Source: Halococcoides cellulosivorans (GTDB lineage: Archaea; Halobacteriota; Halobacteria; Halobacteriales; Haloarculaceae). From it: 64,000 nucleotides of DNA. Position numbers and translations under genes: made by a program. This document shows, in pieces, positions 18,267 through 26,776 of the stretch. Position 1 is the stretch's first letter, and every line of letters starts with the position of its first letter. The DNA lies in assembly GCF_003058365.1 (NCBI RefSeq), contig NZ_CP028858.1, positions 1,426,001 through 1,490,000 on the forward strand, written 5' to 3'. The notes below the pieces were generated by a model, which saw only the letters and a program-made list of their open reading frames with translations, did not search any database and was not told the DNA's origin.

Positions 18267-18340
18267 AGTCGTCGAACGGTCCGCCGTCGATCGACCCGCA
18301 CCCCGACGACCGAGTACGGGACCGTCGGGAGAGCCCGACC

Positions 18341-19000
18341 GTGGCAGGGCGAATCGAGGACGTTTATTTGACTGCCCGACCAGGATCCGTCGTGCAGCGT
18401 TCAGCGACCGACAGAGGTGGGATCGTCCGATCGACCCGACGGAACGCGCTGGTCGCGTGGCTCCTGGTGGGAATCATCGCCGTGATCGCTGCGGGCAGTC
18501 TCGTTGCGGGCGACCCGCTCTGGGCCGGGTTCGCGGCGACGGTCGCGGTCCTCGCGGCGGTCCCCGCGATCGTCACCCGTGAGCCCACGGCGATGATCCC
18601 CGCGGAGGTGATCGCCGTCGCCGCGCTCCCGGTCCTCGGGCGATCACTCGGCGTCGATGCGACGCTGACGGCCGTCGCGACCTACCTCTCGGTCGCGGCC
18701 GTCGCGCTGATCGTCGCGGTCGAACTCCACGCGTTCACTCGCGTCGAGATGAACGTCGCGTTCGCCATGCTGTTCGTCGTGGTGACGACGCTCGCGGTCG
18801 CCGGCTGGTGGGCCGTCGCCCGGTGGCTCTCGGATCTCTATCTGGGCACGGCGTTGCTCGGCGATCCCGCCCTGTCGGCGGACGCCCACGAAGCGGCGCT
18901 GATGTGGGAGTTCGTCGCGTCGGCCCTCGCCGGCCTCGTCGCTGGTCTCCTCTTCGTCCCGTATCTCGGATCGCGATGGTCCCGAGGTGATCGGCAATGA
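18341..19000 (+). CDS. Hypothetical multi-pass membrane protein
   Basis: A 219-residue protein with about six hydrophobic helices (AWLLVGIIAVIAAGSLVAG, ALIVAVELHAF, VAFAMLFVVVTTLAVAGWW, FVASALAGLVAGLLFVPYL). I do not recognise a named family; similar unnamed proteins are common in haloarchaea. The C-terminus (GSRWSRGDRQ) is basic. The stop overlaps the next gene's ATG by 4 nt, so the two are coupled and may form a complex. Divergent from the CPBP protease gene across 74 bp. Confidence 0.75.
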   Translation: MAGRIEDVYLTARPGSVVQRSATDRGGIVRSTRRNALVAWLLVGIIAVIAAGSLVAGDPLWAGFAATVAVLAAVPAIVTREPTAMIPAEVIAVAALPVLGRSLGVDATLTAVATYLSVAAVALIVAVELHAFTRVEMNVAFAMLFVVVTTLAVAGWWAVARWLSDLYLGTALLGDPALSADAHEAALMWEFVASALAGLVAGLLFVPYLGSRWSRGDRQ

Positions 19001-19656
19001 GACCCGACTGGCTCAGACTCTCGGCCGACCAGCAGCGCCGGTTGACCTGGCTCATGCAGGTCGTGATGGTCGGCCTCCTCTTTGTCGGCCTCGAACGCGG
19101 ATCGGTCGCGATCGTCGTCAACGTCGCGATCGGCCTCGCCGTCATCCAGATCCCCTCCGTACTCGAACGCGACCCGTCGGTCGCGATGGACCCCCGACTG
19201 ACGCTGTGGATCACGACCGCAGTGTTCTTGCACTCGGTGGGCGCGGTCGGTCTCCCCGGTGGGAGCGGGCTGTACAAATCGGTCCCGTACTGGGATTCGA
19301 TCACGCACACGCTCTCCTCGTCGATCGTCGCCGCGGTGGGGTACGCGACGACGCGAGCGATCGACGAACACACCGATCGCGTTCGACTTCCGGACCGGTT
19401 CGTCTTCGTGTTCGTCCTGTTGTTCGTCATGGCGTTCGGCGTCGCCTGGGAGGTCATGGAGTTCACGACCAGTCGGGCGGCGACCGCGCTCGGTGGGGCG
19501 CCCGTGTTGACCCAGTACGGCATCGACGACACGATGACCGACCTCCTGTTCAACACTGCCGGCGCGCTGATCGTCGCCGCGCTCGGGTCGGTGTACGCGA
19601 TCGACGAGTTGGGCCTTCAGTCGATCGTCGAGTCGCTGCTCGATCGGGTGAGTTGA
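18997..19656 (+). CDS. YjdF/DUF2238-like membrane protein
   Basis: A 219-residue protein with about six membrane helices. The motif YWDSITHTLSSSIVAAVGY, the segment FGVAWEVMEF and the later DDTMTDLLFNTAGALI resemble the conserved D-x-x-x-H, W-E-x-x-E and D-T-x-x-D-x-x-x-N features of the YjdF/DUF2238 family, whose function is not established. It overlaps the preceding membrane gene by ATGA and is followed 39 bp later by a metal-dependent hydrolase-type membrane gene. Confidence 0.75.
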   Translation: MRPDWLRLSADQQRRLTWLMQVVMVGLLFVGLERGSVAIVVNVAIGLAVIQIPSVLERDPSVAMDPRLTLWITTAVFLHSVGAVGLPGGSGLYKSVPYWDSITHTLSSSIVAAVGYATTRAIDEHTDRVRLPDRFVFVFVLLFVMAFGVAWEVMEFTTSRAATALGGAPVLTQYGIDDTMTDLLFNTAGALIVAALGSVYAIDELGLQSIVESLLDRVS

Positions 19657-19695
19657 GGACGGCGGTCTCAAGTGGATCCAGGGTGAAAATCGACC

Positions 19696-20649
19696 GTGTT
19701 CGTCGGCCACGCGTTCCTCGCGTTCGGGGTGATCGCTCTTCTGGCGGCCAGACTCGGGGACCGCGTCGGCGTCGACCCAGAGCGTCGGGTCAGCCTCGTG
19801 GGGCGATCGATCTGCGTCGCGATCGCGCTGGGCATCGTCGCCGCACTCGCGGCGTCGCTGCCCGACCTCGACGTGTTGCAGGCGGTCGCCGTGGTCGCGA
19901 TCGGTCACACCGAGGGTCCGCTGATCGATCAGTTGCGGGCGGCCTCGCGGGCGACGCACCGACTGACCACTCACTCGCTGGTACTGGCCACGCCGATCGC
20001 CGCGGGGATCGCCCTCTGGACGCGTCAGCGCTGGCTCGGGAGTGTCGCCTTGCTCGGTCTCGTCGTGGCTGTCGCGCTGGCGAGTGGGGCCGTCGCGGCC
20101 GCCGTCCTCGGCGCAGTGGTGATCGGAGCCGCCGGGATCGGAAGGCTCGCCGCCCGGTGGGCTCTCGACGCTCGCGCGACGGGAGCGGCCGCGTTCGTGG
20201 GCCTCGCGATCCACCCATTCACCGATCTGTTCACCGGGACGCCACCCGCGATCGCCGCGCCGCTCGGTCTGACCGTCCTCGACGCGCGGATCGCGCCGTT
20301 CGTCGACCCGTTCGCGAACCTCCTGCTCGCGACCGGCGCGGAACTCGTCGCGATCTGGGTCGGTGTCGGCGTCGCCGCGTGGCTCTCCGAGCGCTCGGTG
20401 CGCGATCTGATCCACCCGGTCGCGGTCGTCGGGATCGGATTCGCACCGGTCCGGGCCGTCCTCGACACGCCGAGTGTGGACGACGCCGTTCCCTTCGTCG
20501 CGACGCTTCTCGTGGTCGGACTGATCGGAACTGTGGCGGTCGAACTGGTCGACCGCCGCTCCACGGGTGTCGTCCGGCCGCTCTGTACCGGGCTGGCGAC
20601 GATCACGGTCGGCACGGTCGCCGCCGCGCTCGCGATGGCGATTCTCTGA
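19696..20649 (+). CDS. YdjM/DUF457-like membrane-bound metal-dependent hydrolase family protein
   Basis: A 317-residue polytopic protein starting at GTG 19696. His and Asp residues are arranged as in the YdjM/DUF457 family: VGHAFLAF at the N-terminus, SLPDLDVL, HRLTTHSLVL and HPFTDLFTGTPP. These are the expected metal ligands near or within the membrane. The family is annotated as putative hydrolases (some phospholipase-like), but the substrate is unknown. It is co-directional with the two membrane genes upstream and converges on the second CPBP protease gene with an 11-bp gap. Confidence 0.8.
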   Translation: MFVGHAFLAFGVIALLAARLGDRVGVDPERRVSLVGRSICVAIALGIVAALAASLPDLDVLQAVAVVAIGHTEGPLIDQLRAASRATHRLTTHSLVLATPIAAGIALWTRQRWLGSVALLGLVVAVALASGAVAAAVLGAVVIGAAGIGRLAARWALDARATGAAAFVGLAIHPFTDLFTGTPPAIAAPLGLTVLDARIAPFVDPFANLLLATGAELVAIWVGVGVAAWLSERSVRDLIHPVAVVGIGFAPVRAVLDTPSVDDAVPFVATLLVVGLIGTVAVELVDRRSTGVVRPLCTGLATITVGTVAAALAMAIL

Positions 20650-20660
20650 GGGTCTGTCGC

Positions 20661-21407
20661 TCAGACCACGACGAGCACGACCCCGAGCATCGAGACGATC
20701 GCGGGGGCCACGAAGCGAACGACGATCGAGGGGCCCAGCACACCAGTCCGCTCGTAGGCGACACCAGCGATCGCGGATTCGAGGAGCACACCCGCCACGG
20801 CCCAGAGGACGGCGGGACTGAATCTGCCAGTGACGACGACCACGAACACCGCGTGCAGGATCGCCGTCAGCCCGATCGCGACGGGTGCCCCGAGCACCCC
20901 GAGTCGGCGCTGTATCGCCGCCCGAAAGAGGGTCTCCTCCCCGACCCTCCGCCCACAGAACGCGAGAATGCCGATCAGGGTGAGCACGATCGACTGCCAG
21001 AGCGGAAGAGCGCCGAACGCCCCGACCACGGCCGACGACGGCCGATTCATCGCCGACACCACCGTACTGGCGACGGCCACGGCCGTGACGACGAGCAGTG
21101 CGATCGCCCCCACGACGACGAGTGCCCGGTCGTGATCGGGCCACCGAACCTGCGGTCGGTGACTGTCGACCGACAGCACCGCCGCCCCGACCGCTCCAGT
21201 GACCACGAGAACGATCCAATCGGTGATCTGGACGTACCTGAGTGCCAGACGACCGATCGACTCCACCCACGACGTGTACATCAGCCTGATCCCCGCGAAC
21301 ACGAGCACCGACGCCAGCGCCGCGATGGCGACGGCCTCGACGACGGCCCACCCGCGCTCGCCGAGCATCGATCCGACGGGATGGGTCGGTGCCTGCCGTT
21401 GGTCCAT
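20661..21407 (-). CDS. CPBP family intramembrane metalloprotease (second copy)
   Basis: A 248-residue, multi-helix CPBP-type protein. The active-site motif is GEETLFRAAIQRRLG, with the later conserved His in ILHAVFVV. The start is taken at ATG 21407 (MDQRQAPT), since the 43 residues encoded upstream look non-membrane and poorly organised. It differs clearly in sequence from the copy at 17481, so the two are not a recent duplication. Both face inward toward the three plus-strand membrane genes. Confidence 0.8.
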   Translation of the reverse strand: MDQRQAPTHPVGSMLGERGWAVVEAVAIAALASVLVFAGIRLMYTSWVESIGRLALRYVQITDWIVLVVTGAVGAAVLSVDSHRPQVRWPDHDRALVVVGAIALLVVTAVAVASTVVSAMNRPSSAVVGAFGALPLWQSIVLTLIGILAFCGRRVGEETLFRAAIQRRLGVLGAPVAIGLTAILHAVFVVVVTGRFSPAVLWAVAGVLLESAIAGVAYERTGVLGPSIVVRFVAPAIVSMLGVVLVVV

Positions 21408-21557
21408 AGCGGGCGCTCGACCCTCGTCGAAAAAGTCCCGTCGATCCACCGTCACGATCGCTGCACGGCACGGCGAACGGACTGGTCCGAAGACCGCTGG
21501 AGCTACGCCAGTCTCTCGATATTCTCGCGGTTCCACCGCGAGAGGACGAACAAGTCG

Positions 21558-22835
21558 CTACGCGAGTTCTTCGATGTTCGCGACGATTTCGTCGGCGTAC
21601 TCCTCGGTGCCCAGCTTCTCGGCGCCCTCCAACTGGCGTTCGAGGTCGTAGGTGACCTTGCCCGACGAAATCGTCGCCTCGACGGCGTCACGCACGAGAT
21701 CCGCGGCCTCCGTCCAGCCCATGTAATCGAACATCAGACGGCCCGAGAGGATCATCGCGGTCGGGTTGGCCATGTTCTGGCCGGCGCGTTTGGGCGCGGA
21801 GCCGTGGACCGGCTCGGCGAGCACGCGGGCGTCACCGAAGTTCGCCCCGGGCGCGATGCCGAGGCCACCGATCTGAGCCCCGGCGGCGTCCGAGAGATAG
21901 TCGCCGTTGAGGTTCGGCATCGCGAGCACGTCGAACTCGTCGGTCCGGAGTTGCATCCACTGGAGCATGGCGTCCGCGAGGCGCTCTTCGACCATGACGG
22001 CGTCCTCGGGGATGTCGACTTCGTCCTGGGTCTCCCACAGCGAGTCGGGCGCGGCGAAGACCTCCTCGTCGTCGTACTCCTCGTCGGCCACCTCCATGCC
22101 CCACTCACCGAACTGCCCCTCGGTGAACTTCATGATGTTGCCCTTGTGGACGAGCGTGACCTTGTCGCGGTCGTGCTCGATGGCGTAGTCGATGGCCTTC
22201 CGGACGAGTCGTTTCGAGCCGAACTCCGTGATCGGCTTGATGCCGATGCCGATCGGGCCGTCGTGCATCATGTCGTCGTAGCCCATCTCCTCCTCGACGA
22301 ACGCGCGGACCTGCTCGACGTCGTCGGTGCCGGCCTCCCACTCGATGCCGGCGTACACGTCCTCGGTGTTCTCCCTGAAGGTCACCATGTCCATCTCTTC
22401 GGGCGCTTTCATCGGTGACGGGACGCCGTCGAGATAGTAGGTCGGGCGGACGTTCGCGTAGAAATCCAGCGTCTGCCGGAGCGCGACGTTCAGCGACCGG
22501 AAGCCCGCGCCGACGGGCGTCGTCAGCGGGCCCTTGATCGCGACGCGGAACTCGTCGATCGCGTTGACGGTGTCCTCGGGCAGGTTCTCGTCGTACCGTT
22601 CGCGACCCGACTCGCCAGCGTAGACGCGCATCCAGGCGATCTCACGACCCGTCGCCTCGGCGGCGGCGTCCAAGACTTTCTGGGCGGCCGGACCGACGTC
22701 TGTCCCGATCCCGTCCCCGTGGATGATCGGGACGATCGGATTCTCGGGAATGTCGAGTTCGTCTGCATCTTCGTCGACGACAGTCACCGGTTCGCCCGAA
22801 TCGGGCACCGATACCTGATCGTAATCGTATCCCAT
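21558..22835 (-). CDS. icd: NADP-dependent isocitrate dehydrogenase
   Basis: A 425-residue TCA-cycle enzyme converting isocitrate to 2-oxoglutarate. Typical features are IPIIHGDGIGTD-like IVPIIHGDGIGTDVGP at the N-terminus, the substrate motif FRSLNVALRQTLD, TFRENTEDVYAG, the Lys/Asp residues around LVHKGNIMKFTEG, the metal-binding MPNLNGDYLSDAAGAQIGG, and the cofactor region EPVHGSAPKRAGQNMANPTA. The length matches prokaryotic NADP-type Icd. The gene stands alone, 77 bp downstream of cdc48 on the same strand. Confidence 0.96.
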   Translation of the reverse strand: MGYDYDQVSVPDSGEPVTVVDEDADELDIPENPIVPIIHGDGIGTDVGPAAQKVLDAAAEATGREIAWMRVYAGESGRERYDENLPEDTVNAIDEFRVAIKGPLTTPVGAGFRSLNVALRQTLDFYANVRPTYYLDGVPSPMKAPEEMDMVTFRENTEDVYAGIEWEAGTDDVEQVRAFVEEEMGYDDMMHDGPIGIGIKPITEFGSKRLVRKAIDYAIEHDRDKVTLVHKGNIMKFTEGQFGEWGMEVADEEYDDEEVFAAPDSLWETQDEVDIPEDAVMVEERLADAMLQWMQLRTDEFDVLAMPNLNGDYLSDAAGAQIGGLGIAPGANFGDARVLAEPVHGSAPKRAGQNMANPTAMILSGRLMFDYMGWTEAADLVRDAVEATISSGKVTYDLERQLEGAEKLGTEEYADEIVANIEELA

Positions 22836-22912
22836 GAAAATTAGTTCGGTGTCGGACCCATCAAACTGCCGCTTTCGGTGAAAGACGCACCGGCGACCGA
22901 CGGCAGGGCCGC

Positions 22913-25174
22913 TCAGTAGAACTGCCGGCCGGTCTCCTCGTCGACCTCGTCGGGGCGCTGGAAGCGCTGTTCGATCTCCTCGTAGCGGTCGCGGGTCTCA
23001 CTGGTGACCGACGGCTGGACCTCCTCTAAGGCGTGCTCGAAGTGCTCGGCGTTCACGAGCACGTTGCCCAGCGAGTCGTCGATGGCTTCGGGATCGACGG
23101 TGTTGACGAACTCCCGGGTCGCGGCCATCGCGGCCTCACGGCAGACCGCCTCGACGTCCGCGCCGACGTAGCCCTCGGTCCGCGCGGCCAGATCGTCCAG
23201 ATCGACGTCGTCGGCCAGCGGCTTGTCGCGGGTGTGGACTGCGAAGATCTTCCGGCGGCCCTCCTCGTCGGGCACGGGCACGTGGACGTGTCGGTCCAGT
23301 CGTCCCGGCCGGAGCAAGGCGTCGTCGATCAGATCGGGCCGGTTCGAGGTCGCGATCACGACGACGTCTTCGAGCGCTTCGATGCCGTCGAGTTCAGTGA
23401 GCAGTTGGCTGACGACGCGCTCGCCAACGTTCGAGTCACCGACCGACTGGCCGCGCTCGCCCGCGATCGAGTCGATCTCGTCGAAGAAGATCACCGTCGG
23501 GGCGTTCTCGCGCGCCTTCGAGAACACCTCGCGGACGCCTTTCTCCGACTCGCCGACGAACTTGTTGAGCAGTTCGGGGCCTTTCACGGAGATGAAATTC
23601 GACTGGGCCTCGTTCGCGACGGCTTTCGCGAGCAGCGTCTTGCCCGTGCCGGGCGGACCGTAGAGCAGGACGCCTTTCGCGGCGTCGACGTCGAGGTGAT
23701 CGAAGACGGTGCCGTACTCCAGGGGCCACTGGATGGTCTCGCGGAGCCGTTCTTTGGTGTCGTCGAGCCCACCGACCTGGTCCCAGGTGACGTCGGGCAC
23801 CTCGACGAACACCTCACGCAGCGCCGATGGCTCGATCCCGCGGAGGGCGTTTTTGAGGTCGTCGTCGGTGACCTCCAGGTCTTCGAGCACTTCGGCGTCG
23901 ATCTGTTCGCTCTCCAGATCGATGTCGGGGCGGATCCGCCGGAGAGCGTTCATCGCGCCTTCCTTCGCTAACTGCTCGATGTCCGCGCCGACGAACCCGT
24001 GGGTGTTCTCGGCGTACGCTTCGATGTCGATCTCCTCGGACAGCGGCATCCCGCGGGTGTGGACCTGCAGGACCTCCTTGCGGCCCTCTTTGTCGGGGAC
24101 GCCGATCTCGATCTCGCGGTCGAACCGGCCGCCACGGCGGAGCGCGGGATCGATCGCGTCCAGGCGGTTCGTCGCGCCGATGACGATGACCTGCCCGCGC
24201 TCTTCGAGGCCGTCCATCAGGCTCAGCAGTTGGGCGACCACGCGGCGTTCGACGTCGCCCTGGGTCTCGCCGCGTTTGGGCGCGATCGAGTCGATCTCGT
24301 CGATGAAGACGATCGCGGGCGCGTTCTCCTCGGCCTCGTCGAAGACATCACGGAGTTGTTCCTCCGACTCGCCGTAGAACTTCGACATGATCTCCGGGCC
24401 GGAGATCGTCGTGAAGTACGCGTCGATCTCGTTGGCGACGGCTTTCGCCATCAGCGTCTTGCCCGTCCCGGGCGGGCCGTGGAGCAAGACGCCTTTCGGC
24501 GGCTCGATGCCGAGCTGGTTGAACAGCTCGGGGTGGCGCATCGGCAACTCGATCATCTCGCGGACCTGTTCGAGTTCGTCGTCCAGCCCACCGATGTCCT
24601 CGTAGGTCACGTCAGGGGTCTCGCGGTCGTCCTCACCGGTGGGCTCGCGGATCTGCTCGGCGGGCTTCTCGCTGACCGTGATCTCGGTCTGGTCGGTGAC
24701 GACGACCGTCCCGCTGGGATCGGTCTCGGCGATCTTCAGGGGTATCTTCTGGCCGCCGACCCCAGAGACCGGGCCCAGGCCGAGCGAGAACGGGACCGTC
24801 TGCCCCTCCGTGACGGCCTGGCCGGAGAGCTTGTTGCGCACGTGCGGGCCGACGTTGCCCCGCACACGCAAATTCTGAGGCAAGGCGACGGTGATCGAGC
24901 GGGCGGGCTTGACGTCTGCGGCCTCGACGGTGACGGTGTCGTCGACGCCGACGCCGGCTTCCTGTCGCAACTGGCCGTCGATCCGGACGATCCCCTGACC
25001 GGTGTCTTCGGGGTAGCCCGGCCAGACGCGCGCGACCGCGCGACCGCCGTCAGTACCGCCGATGACGACGTAGTCGCCGTTCTCCAGATCCAATTCCTCC
25101 ATGGCCTGCCGATCGATCGCGGCGAGACCGCGGCCGGCGTCTTTCTGCTTGAGGGGTTTGACGCGCAGTTTCAT
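22913..25174 (-). CDS. cdc48: CDC48/VAT AAA+ ATPase
   Basis: A 753-residue hexameric protein unfoldase that feeds substrates to the archaeal proteasome. It has an N-terminal double-psi-barrel region (about 1-180) and two AAA+ modules. D1 has [14 protein letters not shown] and [16 protein letters not shown]2 has [14 protein letters not shown] and [15 protein letters not shown]. Arg-finger regions follow in both. The C-terminus is [12 protein letters not shown]. The ATG overlaps the stop of the small upstream gene by 4 nt, so the two are translationally coupled. Confidence 0.97.
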   Translation of the reverse strand: MKLRVKPLKQKDAGRGLAAIDRQAMEELDLENGDYVVIGGTDGGRAVARVWPGYPEDTGQGIVRIDGQLRQEAGVGVDDTVTVEAADVKPARSITVALPQNLRVRGNVGPHVRNKLSGQAVTEGQTVPFSLGLGPVSGVGGQKIPLKIAETDPSGTVVVTDQTEITVSEKPAEQIREPTGEDDRETPDVTYEDIGGLDDELEQVREMIELPMRHPELFNQLGIEPPKGVLLHGPPGTGKTLMAKAVANEIDAYFTTISGPEIMSKFYGESEEQLRDVFDEAEENAPAIVFIDEIDSIAPKRGETQGDVERRVVAQLLSLMDGLEERGQVIVIGATNRLDAIDPALRRGGRFDREIEIGVPDKEGRKEVLQVHTRGMPLSEEIDIEAYAENTHGFVGADIEQLAKEGAMNALRRIRPDIDLESEQIDAEVLEDLEVTDDDLKNALRGIEPSALREVFVEVPDVTWDQVGGLDDTKERLRETIQWPLEYGTVFDHLDVDAAKGVLLYGPPGTGKTLLAKAVANEAQSNFISVKGPELLNKFVGESEKGVREVFSKARENAPTVIFFDEIDSIAGERGQSVGDSNVGERVVSQLLTELDGIEALEDVVVIATSNRPDLIDDALLRPGRLDRHVHVPVPDEEGRRKIFAVHTRDKPLADDVDLDDLAARTEGYVGADVEAVCREAAMAATREFVNTVDPEAIDDSLGNVLVNAEHFEHALEEVQPSVTSETRDRYEEIEQRFQRPDEVDEETGRQFY

Positions 25175-25395
25175 GCGTTCACCTCGACGGTGAGCACGCC
25201 GTTTTGCATAAGTGCTGTCGTGTCGCCAGTCGGAACCTCCAGTTCGTACTGATCCTCGTCCGTCACGACGATCACGGTGTCTCCGACCACGTCGACGGTG
25301 GCCTCGGTCACACCGAGGTCCGCCGCGATCACCGTCCGGTCGTCGTATTCGAACCGCCGTACCGGCGCGTCTGCGATTGCCTGTTGGGCTGTCAT
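25171..25395 (-). CDS. Small alpha-crystallin/Hsp20-like protein coupled to cdc48
   Basis: A 74-residue all-beta protein. Its pattern, a short strand set ([20 protein letters not shown]) followed by [13 protein letters not shown], matches the end of an alpha-crystallin domain, where NGVLxVxV is conserved. The rest of the Hsp20 domain is shortened and no I-x-I tail is present. A TATA candidate (25421-25430) sits about 30 nt before the ATG, which fits a leaderless transcript. The cdc48 ATG overlaps its stop, suggesting a substrate adaptor or co-chaperone of the unfoldase. That role is an inference; the fold similarity is weak. Confidence 0.75.
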   Translation of the reverse strand: MTAQQAIADAPVRRFEYDDRTVIAADLGVTEATVDVVGDTVIVVTDEDQYELEVPTGDTTALMQNGVLTVEVNA

Positions 25396-25420
25396 CCTAA
25401 CCAGACGTAAGCAGGAAAAG

Positions 25421-25430
25421 TATATAAAAC
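25421..25430 (-). promoter_or_regulatory. TATA-box candidate for the small gene-cdc48 operon
   Basis: TATATAAAAC on the plus strand reads GTTTTATATA on the coding strand, centred about 30 nt upstream of ATG 25395. This spacing is usual for haloarchaeal leaderless transcripts. A second AT-rich element (TTTATAAATAAA, 25441-25452) may serve dnaJ in the opposite direction. Confidence 0.6.
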
Positions 25431-25595
25431 TTTCCCCTCATTTATAAATAAACGGCCGTTTTACCCGATTCGATAGTATTGCGGTTCACACGTCCCTGTC
25501 GCTCGGAGGGTCGCGGGGGACGAGTCCACACCGGGGTGAACCGGGCCCGGGAGCGGTCCGTTCAAGTGGGAGAAGTAGCTACGAACCATCAACGA

Positions 25596-26744
25596 ATGAG
25601 CGAGGATTTCTACGAGGTACTCGGGGTCTCCCGAGACGCCGATAGCGAGGAGATCAAGTCGGCGTATCGCGATCTGGCCAGCGAGTACCACCCCGACGTG
25701 AGCGACGACCCCGACGCCGAGGAGAAGTTCAAGAAAGTCAAGAAGGCCAAGGAGGTCCTCACCGACGACGAACAGCGGGAGATGTACGACCAGTTGGGCC
25801 ACGACCGGTACGTCGAGGCCGACAAGCGCGGCGCGACCGAGAACGGCGGCGCGGGCCGACGACGCCAGCAGGGCAACCCGTTCGGTGGCGGTGGCATGGG
25901 CGACATCTTCGATCAGTTCTTCGGCGGCGGTGGCCGCTCGCGCGGGCAAGACCGCAACCGCCCACAGCAGGGCCGCGACCTGCGGACCGACCTGACGATC
26001 GACCTCGAAGACGCGTTCCACGGCCGGGAAACTCAGGTGACGGTCAGACGCCCGACCGAGTGTGAGAGCTGTGACGGCGCGGGCCATCCGCCCGACGCGA
26101 GCTCTCGGACCTGCGACGAGTGTGACGGTCACGGACAGGTCACGACCGTCCAGCGCACGCCGATGGGCCGGATTCAACAGACCCAGACCTGCCCACGGTG
26201 TGACGGGCGGGGCGAGGTGTTCAGCGAGACGTGCAGTGAGTGTCGGGGCGACGGCGTCGTCCGCGAGAAAGCCACCCTCCAGGTCGAGATTCCCGCCGGC
26301 ATCCAGGACGGCCAGACCCTGCGGATGAACGGTGAGGGCGCACCCGGCGAGAACGGTGGCCCGCCGGGCGATCTGTTGATCGACGTCTCGATCGAGGATC
26401 ACGACGTCTTCGAGCGCGACGGGCGGGATCTCCACCGCCGGGTCGCCGTCTCCTTCCCGCAGGCCGTCTTCGGCGACGAGATCACCGTCGAGACCATCGA
26501 CGGCGAACTCAAAATGGACGTGCCCGCGGGCACGCAGTCGGGCGAGGTGTTCCGCCTGCGCGGCGAGGGCATGCCCCACCTCCACGGGCGACGCCAGGGC
26601 GATCTCTACGTGAAAGTCCAGGTCGTCACGCCCGACGATCTGACCGAGGAGCAACGCGAAGCCCTGAAAGCGTTCGCGGAGGCCGGCGGCGAAGAGATCG
26701 ACGTCGATCGCGGCTTTTTCGAGAAGCTGAAAGACACGTTCTAA
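25596..26744 (+). CDS. dnaJ: Chaperone DnaJ (Hsp40)
   Basis: A 382-residue co-chaperone that delivers unfolded proteins to DnaK and stimulates its ATPase. The J-domain (1-66) contains the HPD motif in SEYHPDVSDD. A Gly-rich region (about 85-120) follows, then four zinc motifs CESCDGAG, CDECDGHG, CPRCDGRG and CSECRGDG, and a C-terminal substrate domain. ATG 25596 (MSEDFYEVLGVS) is the natural J-domain start; the upstream in-frame stretch is probably a leader. dnaK and grpE are not in the window. It is divergent from the Hsp20-like/cdc48 pair. Confidence 0.95.
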   Translation: MSEDFYEVLGVSRDADSEEIKSAYRDLASEYHPDVSDDPDAEEKFKKVKKAKEVLTDDEQREMYDQLGHDRYVEADKRGATENGGAGRRRQQGNPFGGGGMGDIFDQFFGGGGRSRGQDRNRPQQGRDLRTDLTIDLEDAFHGRETQVTVRRPTECESCDGAGHPPDASSRTCDECDGHGQVTTVQRTPMGRIQQTQTCPRCDGRGEVFSETCSECRGDGVVREKATLQVEIPAGIQDGQTLRMNGEGAPGENGGPPGDLLIDVSIEDHDVFERDGRDLHRRVAVSFPQAVFGDEITVETIDGELKMDVPAGTQSGEVFRLRGEGMPHLHGRRQGDLYVKVQVVTPDDLTEEQREALKAFAEAGGEEIDVDRGFFEKLKDTF

Positions 26745-26776
26745 ACCAGTGGGTCCCCACGCCGGGCGAGACGCGG

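Noticed and set aside
25479-25595. Longer DnaJ starting at a TTG codon
   Set aside because: The J-domain starts exactly at ATG 25596 and the upstream 39 residues are basic and low in similarity, unlike haloarchaeal proteins.
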